A DNA stretch of 61,759 bases from Planctomycetota bacterium. Its GTDB lineage: Bacteria > Planctomycetota > Phycisphaerae > Phycisphaerales > Phycisphaeraceae. The DNA lies in the NCBI GenBank assembly GCA_026386955.1, contig JAPLMQ010000106.1, positions 1-61,759 of the forward strand, given 5' to 3'. Positions 52,960 to 61,759 of this stretch are shown here, one piece after another. The position numbers and the translations under genes are program-made. Position 1 is the first letter of the stretch; the number at the start of each line of letters is the position of its first letter. The notes beneath the pieces are model-generated. The model worked only from the letters and a program-made list of their open reading frames with translations, made no database searches and was not told the DNA's origin.

Positions 52960-53844
52960 ATGCCCCCGACCCCCACGAAAGTCCGCTGGGAGGAGATGCT
53001 GCCCGACGAGTTGCTTGAGGCGATCGCCGTGCGGAAGGTCTGCTACGCCGGCTACGGCCTGGCCGAGCCGCACGGGCCGTATTCGGCGCTGGGGCTCGAC
53101 TTCATCAAGGCCAAGGGCATCTGCGAGATGGCGGCCGAGGCGCACGGCGCGGTGGTCGCCCCGCCCTTCGCGTGGCACATCATGGACCGGCCCGCCTTCC
53201 CCTGGGCCGAGCGGAGCGGCGCGCCGCAGACGCTGGGCAGCGCGATCCCCACCGACCTCTTCTTCCGCATGGTGATGCACCAGATCCGCTGCATCGACGC
53301 GCGGGGGTTCGCAGCCGCGATCCTCATCACGGGCCACTACGGCGGGGTCGAGCGCGACCTTCGCCTCGTCGCCGAGTTCTACCTCCGCAGGACCGGCTCG
53401 CCCCTGCGAATCACCGCCATCGCCGACAACGAGTGCATGACCTTCGAGAACTACCGCGGCGACCACGGCGGCATCACCGAGACGGCCCAGCTCCACTACA
53501 TCCGCCCCGACCTGGTCGACCTCTCGCGCAAGCCCGCCGGCTGGCCCAGCGGACGATGGATCGGTACCGACTTCCCGCTGACGGACGGGCGCATGCCCAC
53601 GCGCGAGCTGGGCGAGAAGATCGTCAAGGCCCAGGTCGCTCGCTTGGGCGAGATGCAGCGCGACCTGCTGGCCACGCACGTTCCCCGCGCGGATTGGAAG
53701 GCCCCGTCGCAATCCGATGTCGACGCGATCTGGGACCGCTTCTGGCGCGCGGCCAACCGCTACTTGGTCTGCAACGTGACGTTGGGGGAATACATGGCTA
53801 AGCAGAGCCTGACCTTCCCGGGGTGGGAGGCGTTGGGCGAGTAG
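52960..53844 (+). CDS. Creatininase-family amidohydrolase
   Basis: A 294-aa metal-dependent hydrolase of the creatininase fold. Metal ligands are visible as E36-x-H38 (LAEPHGPYS), D47 (LGLDF), H126 (ITGHYGG) and E174 (DHGGITET). Family members open cyclic amides or act on formamide-type intermediates, for example in creatinine or riboflavin/F420-like pathways; the substrate is not predictable here. It starts at ATG 52960 after GAAGGAGAAACCCC. The TAG stop is formed by the first bases of a family D repeat. No partner gene identifies the pathway. Confidence 0.85.
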   Translation: MPPTPTKVRWEEMLPDELLEAIAVRKVCYAGYGLAEPHGPYSALGLDFIKAKGICEMAAEAHGAVVAPPFAWHIMDRPAFPWAERSGAPQTLGSAIPTDLFFRMVMHQIRCIDARGFAAAILITGHYGGVERDLRLVAEFYLRRTGSPLRITAIADNECMTFENYRGDHGGITETAQLHYIRPDLVDLSRKPAGWPSGRWIGTDFPLTDGRMPTRELGEKIVKAQVARLGEMQRDLLATHVPRADWKAPSQSDVDAIWDRFWRAANRYLVCNVTLGEYMAKQSLTFPGWEALGE

Positions 53845-53975
53845 GGTGGGTAGAGCCGTACTCGGCGAAACCCACCACGGCCTCGCGGAAGGCCCTCGGT
53901 TGGGATTGTCCGCGTGGCCGTTGCGTCGATGTTGACTGTGGTGGGTTTCGCGGCGTACCGCTCTACCCACCCTAC
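53841..53975. repeat. Inverted-repeat element, family D
   Basis: A 135-bp element with 38-bp terminal inverted repeats (GTAGGGTGGGTAGAGC...GAAACCCACCAC). Each arm contains a hairpin, GCCG-TACT-CGGC on the left and GCGG-CGTA-CCGC on the right. The left end overlaps the creatininase stop codon; the rest fills the gap to the gene at 54014. Confidence 0.85.
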
Positions 53976-54013
53976 GAGAGACGGCCCTCGCCTTCGGGCA
54001 CGAGGCAATCTTC

Positions 54014-55168
54014 ATGACGTCGACGAACGGCTCATTGCTCCCATCCGACTGGAATCCCAAGGCCGCCGCCGACCGCGTGCTCGCCGGGCTGGCCAACATC
54101 TGCCTGCCCCAAGTCAAGGGCGCGCACGACTCCGATTTCCTGATTGTCGACGACCTGGCCTACGTCGTCTCGATGGCCAACGACGTCCAGCCCGGGGAGG
54201 ACCCGCGCTGGCCCTACGTCTACGACACGCTCACCATCGTCGAGGCTGCCACGGGCAAGGTGCTGGAGACGACGACCTTCGCCGCGTCGGGGAAGGTCTA
54301 TGAGAACCGCACGCTCGAGGCCGGGGCATGCTTCGTGCCGCGGATCGTCCGCAAGGACGAGCGCACGCTGCGCGTCTTCTTCGCCAGCGAGGTTCCGAAG
54401 GCCAGACAGTCGCAGACGTGGTACCTCGATTACGACCTCGCCCGCGGGCGATTCGACTGGAACATCCACCAGGCGTTCGTCGAGACCGCCGACGGACGCT
54501 GGCCGATGCAGCCGCAGCATCTCCACCGCGCCGCCACGACGGTCGGCCTGCGGCGGCCCGCGATCGACTACGGGCTCTATGCCATCGATGGGTTCAAGCG
54601 CTTCGATGGGCGGGGCCACGCCAACGGCCGGGTCTACGCCGTGCTCAACAACTTCATCATCGGGCAGAACGCGCTGGCCACGCTCAGCGACGACATGTCG
54701 ACCTTCAAGGTGCTCGGCCACTTCGTGCAGCCGGGCCACTTGCGTCTGAGCGAGTCGGCGGTCCAGCGGCTGCCCGACGGCACGTGGAGCGCGATCACCC
54801 GGCTCGAGGAGCCGCCGTTCAACTACATGTTCGCCACCAGCCCCGACGGCGTCACGTGGTCGACCCACCAACACATCGATCGCGTGCCCAACGGAGCCCA
54901 CTCCAAGCCGACCTTCGAGCGCTTCGGCGGCGTCTACCACCAAGGCTGGCAGGAGTCGACGCGGATCGACAACGTCTCGCGCTCGGTCTTCAACATCGAC
55001 GTCTCGCGCGACGGCGTGGCGTGGGAACGCAAGTACCGCTTCGAGACTGGCCGCTCGTTCCAATACCCGGTCTTCCGCGAGCATGAAGGCGCGGTTTACC
55101 TGACGGTGACGCAGGGCGACCACTCGCCCAGCCGGAAGGAACGGATCATGTTTGGGAGGTTGGAGTGA
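54014..55168 (+). CDS. Sialidase-superfamily-like propeller protein
   Basis: A 384-aa protein with no signal peptide. Repeating blades include TWYLDYDLARGRFDWNIHQAF, LATLSDDMSTFKVLGHFV, MFATSPDGVTWSTHQHI and FNIDVSRDGVAWERKYRF. The last two resemble Asp-box (S-DG--W) motifs, so a sialidase-like propeller is likely. The catalytic residues were not assigned. The last 283 bases of the gene are repeated at 56372-56654 on the other side of the SGNH hydrolase gene. It may work with the GHL6-type and sialidase enzymes on complex glycans. Confidence 0.65.
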   Translation: MTSTNGSLLPSDWNPKAAADRVLAGLANICLPQVKGAHDSDFLIVDDLAYVVSMANDVQPGEDPRWPYVYDTLTIVEAATGKVLETTTFAASGKVYENRTLEAGACFVPRIVRKDERTLRVFFASEVPKARQSQTWYLDYDLARGRFDWNIHQAFVETADGRWPMQPQHLHRAATTVGLRRPAIDYGLYAIDGFKRFDGRGHANGRVYAVLNNFIIGQNALATLSDDMSTFKVLGHFVQPGHLRLSESAVQRLPDGTWSAITRLEEPPFNYMFATSPDGVTWSTHQHIDRVPNGAHSKPTFERFGGVYHQGWQESTRIDNVSRSVFNIDVSRDGVAWERKYRFETGRSFQYPVFREHEGAVYLTVTQGDHSPSRKERIMFGRLE

Positions 55169-55210
55169 GCGGTTCGGAGAAGCGAGCGGGTTTTGCGAGC
55201 AGGGGCGAGA

Positions 55211-56263
55211 TCAGGGGAAGGATCGGCGAATCTCGCTCGCGAGCGTTTCCGCGGCGAGGGTTAGGCCGGCGTCGGAAAGGTGGATGTGGTCGTCGATGAA
55301 GAGGCTTGATTTGTCGGGGCGGAGGCCGAACGTCGCGGCCAAGTCGATCAGAGTCGCACCGGATTCCCGCGCCTGGGCGCGCGTGGCTTCGACGTAGCGG
55401 CGGTGAAGGGCCAGGACCGCGGCATCGTCGCTCGCTTCGTGCGATTCAATGAGGTAGCTGGGCACGCCCTCGTTGAGCGCATCCGGGGCGGTCAGGAACC
55501 AGACGACCGTGCCGCACTCTTTTGCCAAAGTCGGCATCTTCGCGAGATTGTCACGGTAATCCCTCAGTTCGACGCGCGGGCGGGGCGGCGGGGCGGGCGC
55601 GAGGCGCCCGACTCCCCAAGCGATGAGCTGAACGACGCGGGCCCGGGCGAGCAGGTCGAACCCGCGCGGCGGCGGGGCTCCGTCGCGAGGCTGTTCGCGG
55701 TCGGTCCTGCCGTGGGCGAGCCAGTGGTCATTCCAGCCAAAATAGGCCGTCACCAAGTCGGGCTGCCAGGCGAGGACTTCGGATTCGAGCCGGGCGAGCC
55801 CCTGGTGCGAGGTGTAGCCGATGACGCCGGCGTTGATGACCTCGAAGCGCCCGGGCTTCCATTGCTCGAGCAGGGCGGCGAGGCGCTCGGGGTAGGGGCG
55901 CGGCCCGAAGTGGGTGCAGGAGTCGCCGAGGCAGACGATGCGGAACTTGCCCTTGGGCTTGGGGACGGCGAACTCGGGGCCGAAGACTCCACGCGAGTTG
56001 TGGCCCAGCACATTGGGGATCGGCCGCCAGAAGAGCCGGGGGTCGCGCCGCAGAAACGGCTCGGGGGCGCTGCGGTTTTCGTCGTCGATGGGGAAACGGA
56101 ACTGCATCGCCTCGACGGTGAGCGTGTGGTGAAAGCCGACGAGATGCAGCGAGAGCTCGGCGAAGCCGAAGAAGGCGATGACGGCGATCAGGGAGAAGGC
56201 CGTCTTTTTGCGCGTGCTGAGCCGGGGCGCAACGGGTGGAGGCGGTTTGGGAATCTTGCGCAT
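55211..56263 (-). CDS. SGNH/GDSL hydrolase with N-terminal membrane anchor
   Basis: A 350-aa protein. One transmembrane helix (~22-42) follows a Pro/Lys-rich start. The SGNH blocks are present: Ser115 (CLGDSCTHFG), Gly (VINAGVIGYTSHQG), Asn177 (GWNDHW) and the final Asp325-x-x-His328 (DDHIHLSDAG). Such enzymes often remove O-acetyl groups from polysaccharides. The start ATG 56263 was preferred over TTG 56287, which would only add eight residues; neither has a strong RBS. It lies between a gene and a copy of that gene's 3' end, on the opposite strand, as if inserted. Confidence 0.85.
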   Translation of the reverse strand: MRKIPKPPPPVAPRLSTRKKTAFSLIAVIAFFGFAELSLHLVGFHHTLTVEAMQFRFPIDDENRSAPEPFLRRDPRLFWRPIPNVLGHNSRGVFGPEFAVPKPKGKFRIVCLGDSCTHFGPRPYPERLAALLEQWKPGRFEVINAGVIGYTSHQGLARLESEVLAWQPDLVTAYFGWNDHWLAHGRTDREQPRDGAPPPRGFDLLARARVVQLIAWGVGRLAPAPPPRPRVELRDYRDNLAKMPTLAKECGTVVWFLTAPDALNEGVPSYLIESHEASDDAAVLALHRRYVEATRAQARESGATLIDLAATFGLRPDKSSLFIDDHIHLSDAGLTLAAETLASEIRRSFP

Positions 56264-56371
56264 GAGGCGACTGGGGTTTGTGGACAAGTTCGTGGCGGAG
56301 ATAAAGGGAAGCGTGCATGTTGCAGTTTACCTGTTGATGGCCTGAAGGAAGCGAGCGGATCGGCTCGGCAC

Positions 56372-56654
56372 GCCCAACGGAGCCCACTCCAAGCCGACCT
56401 TTGAGCGCTTCGGCGGCCTCTGCCACCAGGGTTGGCAGGAGTCGACGCGGATCGACAACGTCTCGCGCTCGGTCTTCAACATCGACGTCTCGCGCGACGG
56501 CACGGCGTGGGAGCGCAAATGCCGCTTCGAGACCGGCCGCTCGTTCCAGCATCCGGTCTTCCGCGAGTTCGGGGGCGCGGTTTACCTCACGGTGACGCAG
56601 GGCGACCACTCGCCCAGCCGGAAGGAGCGGATCATGTTTGGGAGGTTGGAGTAG
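56372..56654 (+). pseudogene. 3' remnant duplicate of the 54014 propeller gene
   Basis: A 283-bp gap-free copy of 54886-55168, about 92% identical by hand count. It is still open in the same frame and ends GGTTGGAGTAG instead of GGTTGGAGTGA. Many differences are synonymous, but others change residues (VYHQG to LCHQG, FQYPVFREHEG to FQHPVFREFGG). The missing 5' part suggests that a paralogue was lost when the SGNH gene region was placed or rearranged here. Confidence 0.8.
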
Positions 56655-56687
56655 GGAGGCACGTTGCTCGCACGCAAGTTGAGGCGA

Positions 56688-57815
56688 TCAGTTTCGGGCT
56701 CGTCTCAATCGGATGCACGCACGCGCAACCCAGAATAGGGGCAGAACAGCACCCAAGAGAATGACGAACCAATATTGGACAACAAACCGGAAGTATCGAG
56801 GCGATTTGGCGTAATCGAGTACCAAAGGCGGCCATCGGTTGAACCTTGGATTTGAGGCGGGAAGGCCTTCCCAATGGTCCCACCGGCGCGAGGTGGTCCT
56901 GAAACGATACAGCATCTCGTCGTAGCCGATGGATAGCTGCCCTTCTTCTGACGAAAGTTGGCAAGAGCAGATGGGTTCCTGAACAATATCGATTACGTCG
57001 GTCCGCCACCAAATGTTGCGCGCCCACAGGCACGCGACGGCAATGGCCAGCAGCAGCGAGAGGAACGACAACAGGCCGACGAATCGGTAGCCCGGCATGA
57101 CGCTCAGCAGGCTTGGGTGCGACGGTTTGGCGCTGATTGGCTTGCCGCATTCCGGGCAGGCGCCATGGCTGGCGCGAAGGTCGTAGCCACATGCCGCGCA
57201 GATGTGGAGTTGTTGCAGGCGGCTCCGGACTGCTTGCACGCGGAGTAAGCCGATACGGGCCAGCCACATGACGGGAAGCAATCCTGTCAGGATACACGGC
57301 CACCACAACCGAATATTGACGCGGTCGATTTGCCACTGCGCGATGCAATCGCCGGGATAGTCGGGATTGATCGTGTGCGGAAATTCCTCGGAACCGTAAC
57401 TTGTGACACCCCACCAATTCTTTTGGATGGTTTGGTAGGTGCGGGAAACATGGAAGCCCCATCGGGAGGTTTCCAAACGGACCGAGAACTGCTCGGAATA
57501 ATCATCTCTGTCCTTGTTGCAGGAACGCCACCCCTGCTGCGCGGAGTCCTGATGAAACTCCCTTTCCACGCCTTTGGCATTCACGTCAAGCCACTGCAGG
57601 CGGCTTTCGCAGAGGCTGGCCGTTCCGGCTTCCAGCACAACGTGGCGTGACAGGAGGGGCCTTAGCGAAAAAAGGGCTTTTGAACGGTATCCATACCAGT
57701 ATCCTGAATCGTGGGTGATGATCCACAATGTCAGGGTGCCGATGCAGAGCAGCAGCGACAAGAGCGTGGCCGCGTGGAAGAGAAGTCGGCAGAGATGCCG
57801 GACGCCCGGTTTCAT
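56688..57815 (-). CDS. Membrane protein with CGYDLR zinc ribbon and duplicated halves
   Basis: A 375-aa protein. The order is TM helix (~12-33), extracytoplasmic domain, TM (~172-192), a cytoplasmic zinc ribbon CAACGYDLRAS...CPECGKP (~206-226), TM (~240-262), a second extracytoplasmic domain and a last TM (~345-365) with a basic tail. The two halves share a W-W plus TM ending (LTGLLPVMWLARI and LLGAVLPLFWVARA). The CGYDLR ribbon is a family mark seen often in Phycisphaerae proteins. GC is lower than in the neighbours. Function unknown. Confidence 0.72.
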   Translation of the reverse strand: MKPGVRHLCRLLFHAATLLSLLLCIGTLTLWIITHDSGYWYGYRSKALFSLRPLLSRHVVLEAGTASLCESRLQWLDVNAKGVEREFHQDSAQQGWRSCNKDRDDYSEQFSVRLETSRWGFHVSRTYQTIQKNWWGVTSYGSEEFPHTINPDYPGDCIAQWQIDRVNIRLWWPCILTGLLPVMWLARIGLLRVQAVRSRLQQLHICAACGYDLRASHGACPECGKPISAKPSHPSLLSVMPGYRFVGLLSFLSLLLAIAVACLWARNIWWRTDVIDIVQEPICSCQLSSEEGQLSIGYDEMLYRFRTTSRRWDHWEGLPASNPRFNRWPPLVLDYAKSPRYFRFVVQYWFVILLGAVLPLFWVARACIRLRRARN

Positions 57816-57861
57816 TTGATTTCATGGTAACACGAGGGGCCGCGTGTTCCTGTTTGGCGAA

Positions 57862-57910
57862 CCAGGAAACAAACCGGCCCGCGGGTCTGAGGAGACGCGC
57901 GGGCCGGAGG
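57862..57910 (-). terminator. Intrinsic terminator downstream of eno
   Basis: Read on the minus strand, CCGGCCCGCG (57907-57898) pairs with CGCGGGCCGG (57883-57874) and is followed by TTTGTTTCC. It stands about 100 bases after the eno stop, beyond a family B arm. Confidence 0.6.
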
Positions 57911-57927
57911 TTTGATGGATTTGGATT

Positions 57928-57998
57928 TCGTGCGAGCGGAGTACCGCTTTCGCCCGACCCCCCGGAACTCCGGACACACAGTGTCCGGCTCTGATCAG
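57928..57998. repeat. Single arm of a family B element
   Basis: TTCGTGCGAGCGG-AGTA-CCGCTTTCGCCCG, then CCGGACACACAGTGTCCGGC and CTGATCAG. On the minus strand it matches the left arm nested in the element at 39039-39215. It occurs alone, at the 3' side of eno. Confidence 0.75.
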
Positions 57999-58007
57999 CG
58001 AAGGATC

Positions 58008-59568
<1,561 letters not shown>

Positions 59569-59672
59569 GATGTCGGGCGGCGCTATGAAGGTGTGTGCGC
59601 GAAATCCAAGCGCGGCAAGGCGAGCCACAGGACGGGGGCGAAGGCCGGGGAGGCCGACGAGGGCCGTCGGGC

Positions 59673-59819
59673 TCAATACTTGCGGACGGAGAGCGAACGG
59701 CCCACGCGGCGCTTGCGCGAGAGGGTGTTCCGGCCATTCTTGGTCTTCATGCGGGCGCGGAACCCGTGCTGGCGGGCACGCTTCACGAGGCTGCGCTTCT
59801 TTTCGTAATGGGTAGGCAT
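59673..59819 (-). CDS. rpmH: 50S ribosomal protein L34
   Basis: A 48-residue, very basic protein starting at ATG 59819 with AGGAG six bases upstream. The sequence [48 protein letters not shown] carries the L34 hallmark HGFRARM-TKNGR--L-RRR--GR. It is a structural protein of the large ribosomal subunit. In many bacteria rpmH lies next to dnaA and rnpA near the origin; neither neighbour is seen here. The gene is too short to be noticed in a routine ORF listing. Confidence 0.95.
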   Translation of the reverse strand: MPTHYEKKRSLVKRARQHGFRARMKTKNGRNTLSRKRRVGRSLSVRKY

Positions 59820-59892
59820 TGGAAACTCCTGCGGCGGGCCTTTTGGCGTCCCGACTTCCGTTTTTCCGACCGATCGCCCCTGCCCGCGTGGG

Positions 59893-61759
59893 TCAGGGCT
59901 TGTTCACGTCGAACCGCTCGGCCAGATAGCGGACGTTTGACCGTCCGTCCACCACGCGCAGCGTCACGACGTGCGGGCCGGGGGAAAGATCGGGGATCTT
60001 AATGGTAAAGGCCTCCGCTGTCGAGTCGAAGATCTTGTCGTCGGGCAGGATGGGCACCCATTTGTCGGTCTGGTCGACGGCGTAATGGATGGCGCGGATG
60101 GGGGTCAGGGCGTCGCGGGCCGAGCCGGAGAGGGTGACGACGTTGCCGGCGACGTCGCCCTTGACCTTCTCGAACTCGGGGGGCGTGTTGTCGATGACGA
60201 TCGGGTCGCTGACGCGGGTGGAGGTCAGGGCCATGTCGGGGGTGTTGTCGGGCGCGTCGGTGGCGGTGACGCGGAGGATGTACCGCCCGTCAGGGACGCG
60301 GCGGGTGTTCCACTCGTAGCTGGGGGAGTCGAGGTCCTTGGCCAGGGGGATCCACTTGTCGGTGCCGAGGGCCTGGTATTCGAGGGTGAACTTGAGGCGG
60401 TCGTTGTTGGGGTCGGCCGCCTCCCATTCGACGGAGAGGCCCGGCGCGGGCTCGGGGTCGACGGCGTCGCCCCCGCCTCCGCCTGCCGGGGCTCGCATGG
60501 CGGGGCCCATGACGCGCGGGCCGCGGACGCCGCCAGCGGGACCGGCCCCGGGGCCTTGCGAGGCGTTGGCGGGGCCGGTGGGCGTGCCCGAGTCGGAGTA
60601 CGAGGCGGTGATGGAGGTGATCGCGGGCTTGAGGTTGGGGACCAAGTAAGCGAGCTCGACGCGGTGGACGCTGGGCGTGGCGTTGGGCTGGCCCTGGAAC
60701 TTGAGGCGGTATTGCATGAACCGGGCCGGGGGGCTCTTGACGGCGACCTCGCGCGGCGCGCCGGGGGCGAGCCCGGCCTCGGGCTTGAAGCGGGCGAGCT
60801 CCAGCCAGGGCGACCAGGCCGCCTCGTCGGGGTCGTGGACGTTGCCGCTGCGGGTCTCGAGCGAGACGAGCGTGCCGGCGGGGAGGTCGGCGTAGACGTC
60901 GGCGGTGCCCCAGAGGCAGATGTGGTTCGCGTCCATGACGACGCTGGTGTACTGCCCTTCCTTCGCGTAGCCGGCGTCGAGGCGCAGGAGCTGGGCGGGG
61001 TTGGCGGTGCCCAGGAGGATCGAGCCGTCGGCGGCCTTGACCATCGCGGGGATCTGCTGGGCGTCGAGGTCGGCCAAAACGGTCGTCTCGCCCGCGGCGG
61101 GGTCGACGCGGTAGATGAGGCCCTCGTTGCCGGTGGCGACCAGCAGCTTGCCGTCGTCGTTGACGAGTTTGAGGATCATGACCGACTCGCGGAAGACCTC
61201 GGTGACGAAGCCGTCGGGGGTGATGCGGTAGACGGCGTTGCCCTCGCGCGGGCCGGCGTGGGGCGGGACGGGCGGGCCGCCGGGCCGGCCGGGCGCAGCC
61301 ATCGGAGGACGGGCGGGGCGACGCGGGGCGGGACGCAGGGGCTGCGCGGCGGCGCCCGAGACGCCGGCCTCGCGGAGGCGCTGGGCGATCATGGCGCGGA
61401 TGGAGTCGCCGTCGGAAGACGGGGCCGAGGCCGCCATGGTCACCTTGGGCGAGCCGGCGTTAGGCGTCGCGGCGCGGGGCGACGGCCGCGGCGTCATGCG
61501 GGCGGCGTCCTCGCCCATCTGGTCGTCGACCGCGGGCTCGTCGGGCGAGATCGTGACGGGCTCGTGGTCGCCCTCGTCGCCGGCGGCGGGCATGCCGGAG
61601 GACTTGCCGGGGGCGGCATCCTTGCTGGGCTTGGCGTCGGATTTCCCGTCGGACTTGCCGCCTGATTTCGCGCCGTCCTTGCCGGCGTCCTTCCCGCCGG
61701 ATTTCGTGTCGCCCACGGGCTTGGGCGCGGGGGGGACGTGGGGCGGCATCTTGCCGTCC
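59893..61759 (-). CDS. Large propeller / Ig-like extracellular protein, 5' end outside window
   Basis: The frame stays open to the last base on the minus strand, so the gene starts beyond the window; an internal ATG at 61749 is not necessarily the start. From its N-terminal side it shows a Lys/Ser/Gly/Asp linker ([20 protein letters not shown]), an Ala/Pro-rich region and propeller blades ([49 protein letters not shown]). A galactose-binding-like beta domain and one or two fibronectin/Ig-like repeats close it ([36 protein letters not shown]). It looks like a secreted protein reading out or binding polymers. Function unknown. Confidence 0.75.
   Translation of the reverse strand, partial: DGKMPPHVPPAPKPVGDTKSGGKDAGKDGAKSGGKSDGKSDAKPSKDAAPGKSSGMPAAGDEGDHEPVTISPDEPAVDDQMGEDAARMTPRPSPRAATPNAGSPKVTMAASAPSSDGDSIRAMIAQRLREAGVSGAAAQPLRPAPRRPARPPMAAPGRPGGPPVPPHAGPREGNAVYRITPDGFVTEVFRESVMILKLVNDDGKLLVATGNEGLIYRVDPAAGETTVLADLDAQQIPAMVKAADGSILLGTANPAQLLRLDAGYAKEGQYTSVVMDANHICLWGTADVYADLPAGTLVSLETRSGNVHDPDEAAWSPWLELARFKPEAGLAPGAPREVAVKSPPARFMQYRLKFQGQPNATPSVHRVELAYLVPNLKPAITSITASYSDSGTPTGPANASQGPGAGPAGGVRGPRVMGPAMRAPAGGGGGDAVDPEPAPGLSVEWEAADPNNDRLKFTLEYQALGTDKWIPLAKDLDSPSYEWNTRRVPDGRYILRVTATDAPDNTPDMALTSTRVSDPIVIDNTPPEFEKVKGDVAGNVVTLSGSARDALTPIRAIHYAVDQTDKWVPILPDDKIFDSTAEAFTIKIPDLSPGPHVVTLRVVDGRSNVRYLAERFDVNKP

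Noticed and set aside
50737..54117. A 1126-codon minus frame extending upstream of the GHL6-type gene
   Set aside because: The first ~470 codons overlap the creatininase gene in antisense and lack protein-like features; an RBS and a family start at 52704 decide the true N-terminus.
56279..56287. DnaA-box-like TTGTCCACA (minus strand)
   Set aside because: A single imperfect box with no cluster, no AT-rich unwinding region and no dnaA gene; it does not support an origin here.

Overview
The window is GC-rich bacterial chromosome, densely coded on both strands. It is most likely from a planctomycete of the Phycisphaerae type. That placement is an inference from a 'CGYDLR...CPECG' zinc-ribbon membrane protein, a VPTP-type PEP-CTERM protein, many secreted glycan-active enzymes with TIM-barrel or propeller folds, an lnt gene for Gram-negative lipoproteins, and abundant palindromic intergenic repeats. 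No rRNA, tRNA, CRISPR array or phage module was seen.

Layout. 1-6.1 kb: the end of a TolB-like propeller, a lipoprotein, a XerC/D recombinase with an unusual insertion, apolipoprotein N-acyltransferase and a HEAT-repeat protein. 6.4-11 kb: cell-shape cluster mreB-mreC-mreD flanked by small membrane or coiled-coil proteins. 11.3-19 kb (minus strand): galE, a DedA protein and a complete branched-chain amino-acid ABC transporter (livK-H-M-G-F order). 19-23.4 kb: a divergent sialidase and heparinase-like enzyme. 23.7-25.9 kb: a four-gene, ATGA/GTGA-overlapped ECF sigma operon with Spy/CnrX-like periplasmic proteins. 26-37 kb: a phytanoyl-CoA-dioxygenase-like protein, two large glycosidase-like proteins, a GntR/LacI-type regulator, an esterase and a duplicated-module secreted protein. 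37.6-46.3 kb: glyA, a giant PQQ/TPR protein broken by a frameshift, a sugar kinase and an HpcH aldolase. 47-50.7 kb: a PEP-CTERM protein, a membrane protein, and hemW head-to-head with an FHA protein. 50.7-57.8 kb: further glycan-related enzymes, a creatininase, and an SGNH hydrolase lying between a gene and a copy of that gene's 3' end. 58-61.8 kb: eno, the 48-residue rpmH, and a large propeller/Ig-like protein running off the window.

The most notable non-coding features are two parS-like centromere sites (13377-13392 and 26060-26075). Each lies in a long perfect palindrome inside a conserved ~230-bp module that also carries a second conserved tandem-palindrome block. Together with rpmH they suggest an origin-proximal region, although no parAB, dnaA or DnaA-box cluster is present. 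The second theme is a set of terminally inverted intergenic elements. At least four otherwise different families end in hairpins with a TACN loop at the apex, and their stem base pairs covary, which points to small hairpin-ended mobile or structural elements.

Three coding anomalies stand out. An in-frame TAA splits a glycosidase (29810). A one-base frameshift splits the PQQ protein (about 39.84 kb). A 283-bp 3'-gene duplication flanks the SGNH hydrolase. These could be real decay, recoding or assembly errors, and reads would decide.
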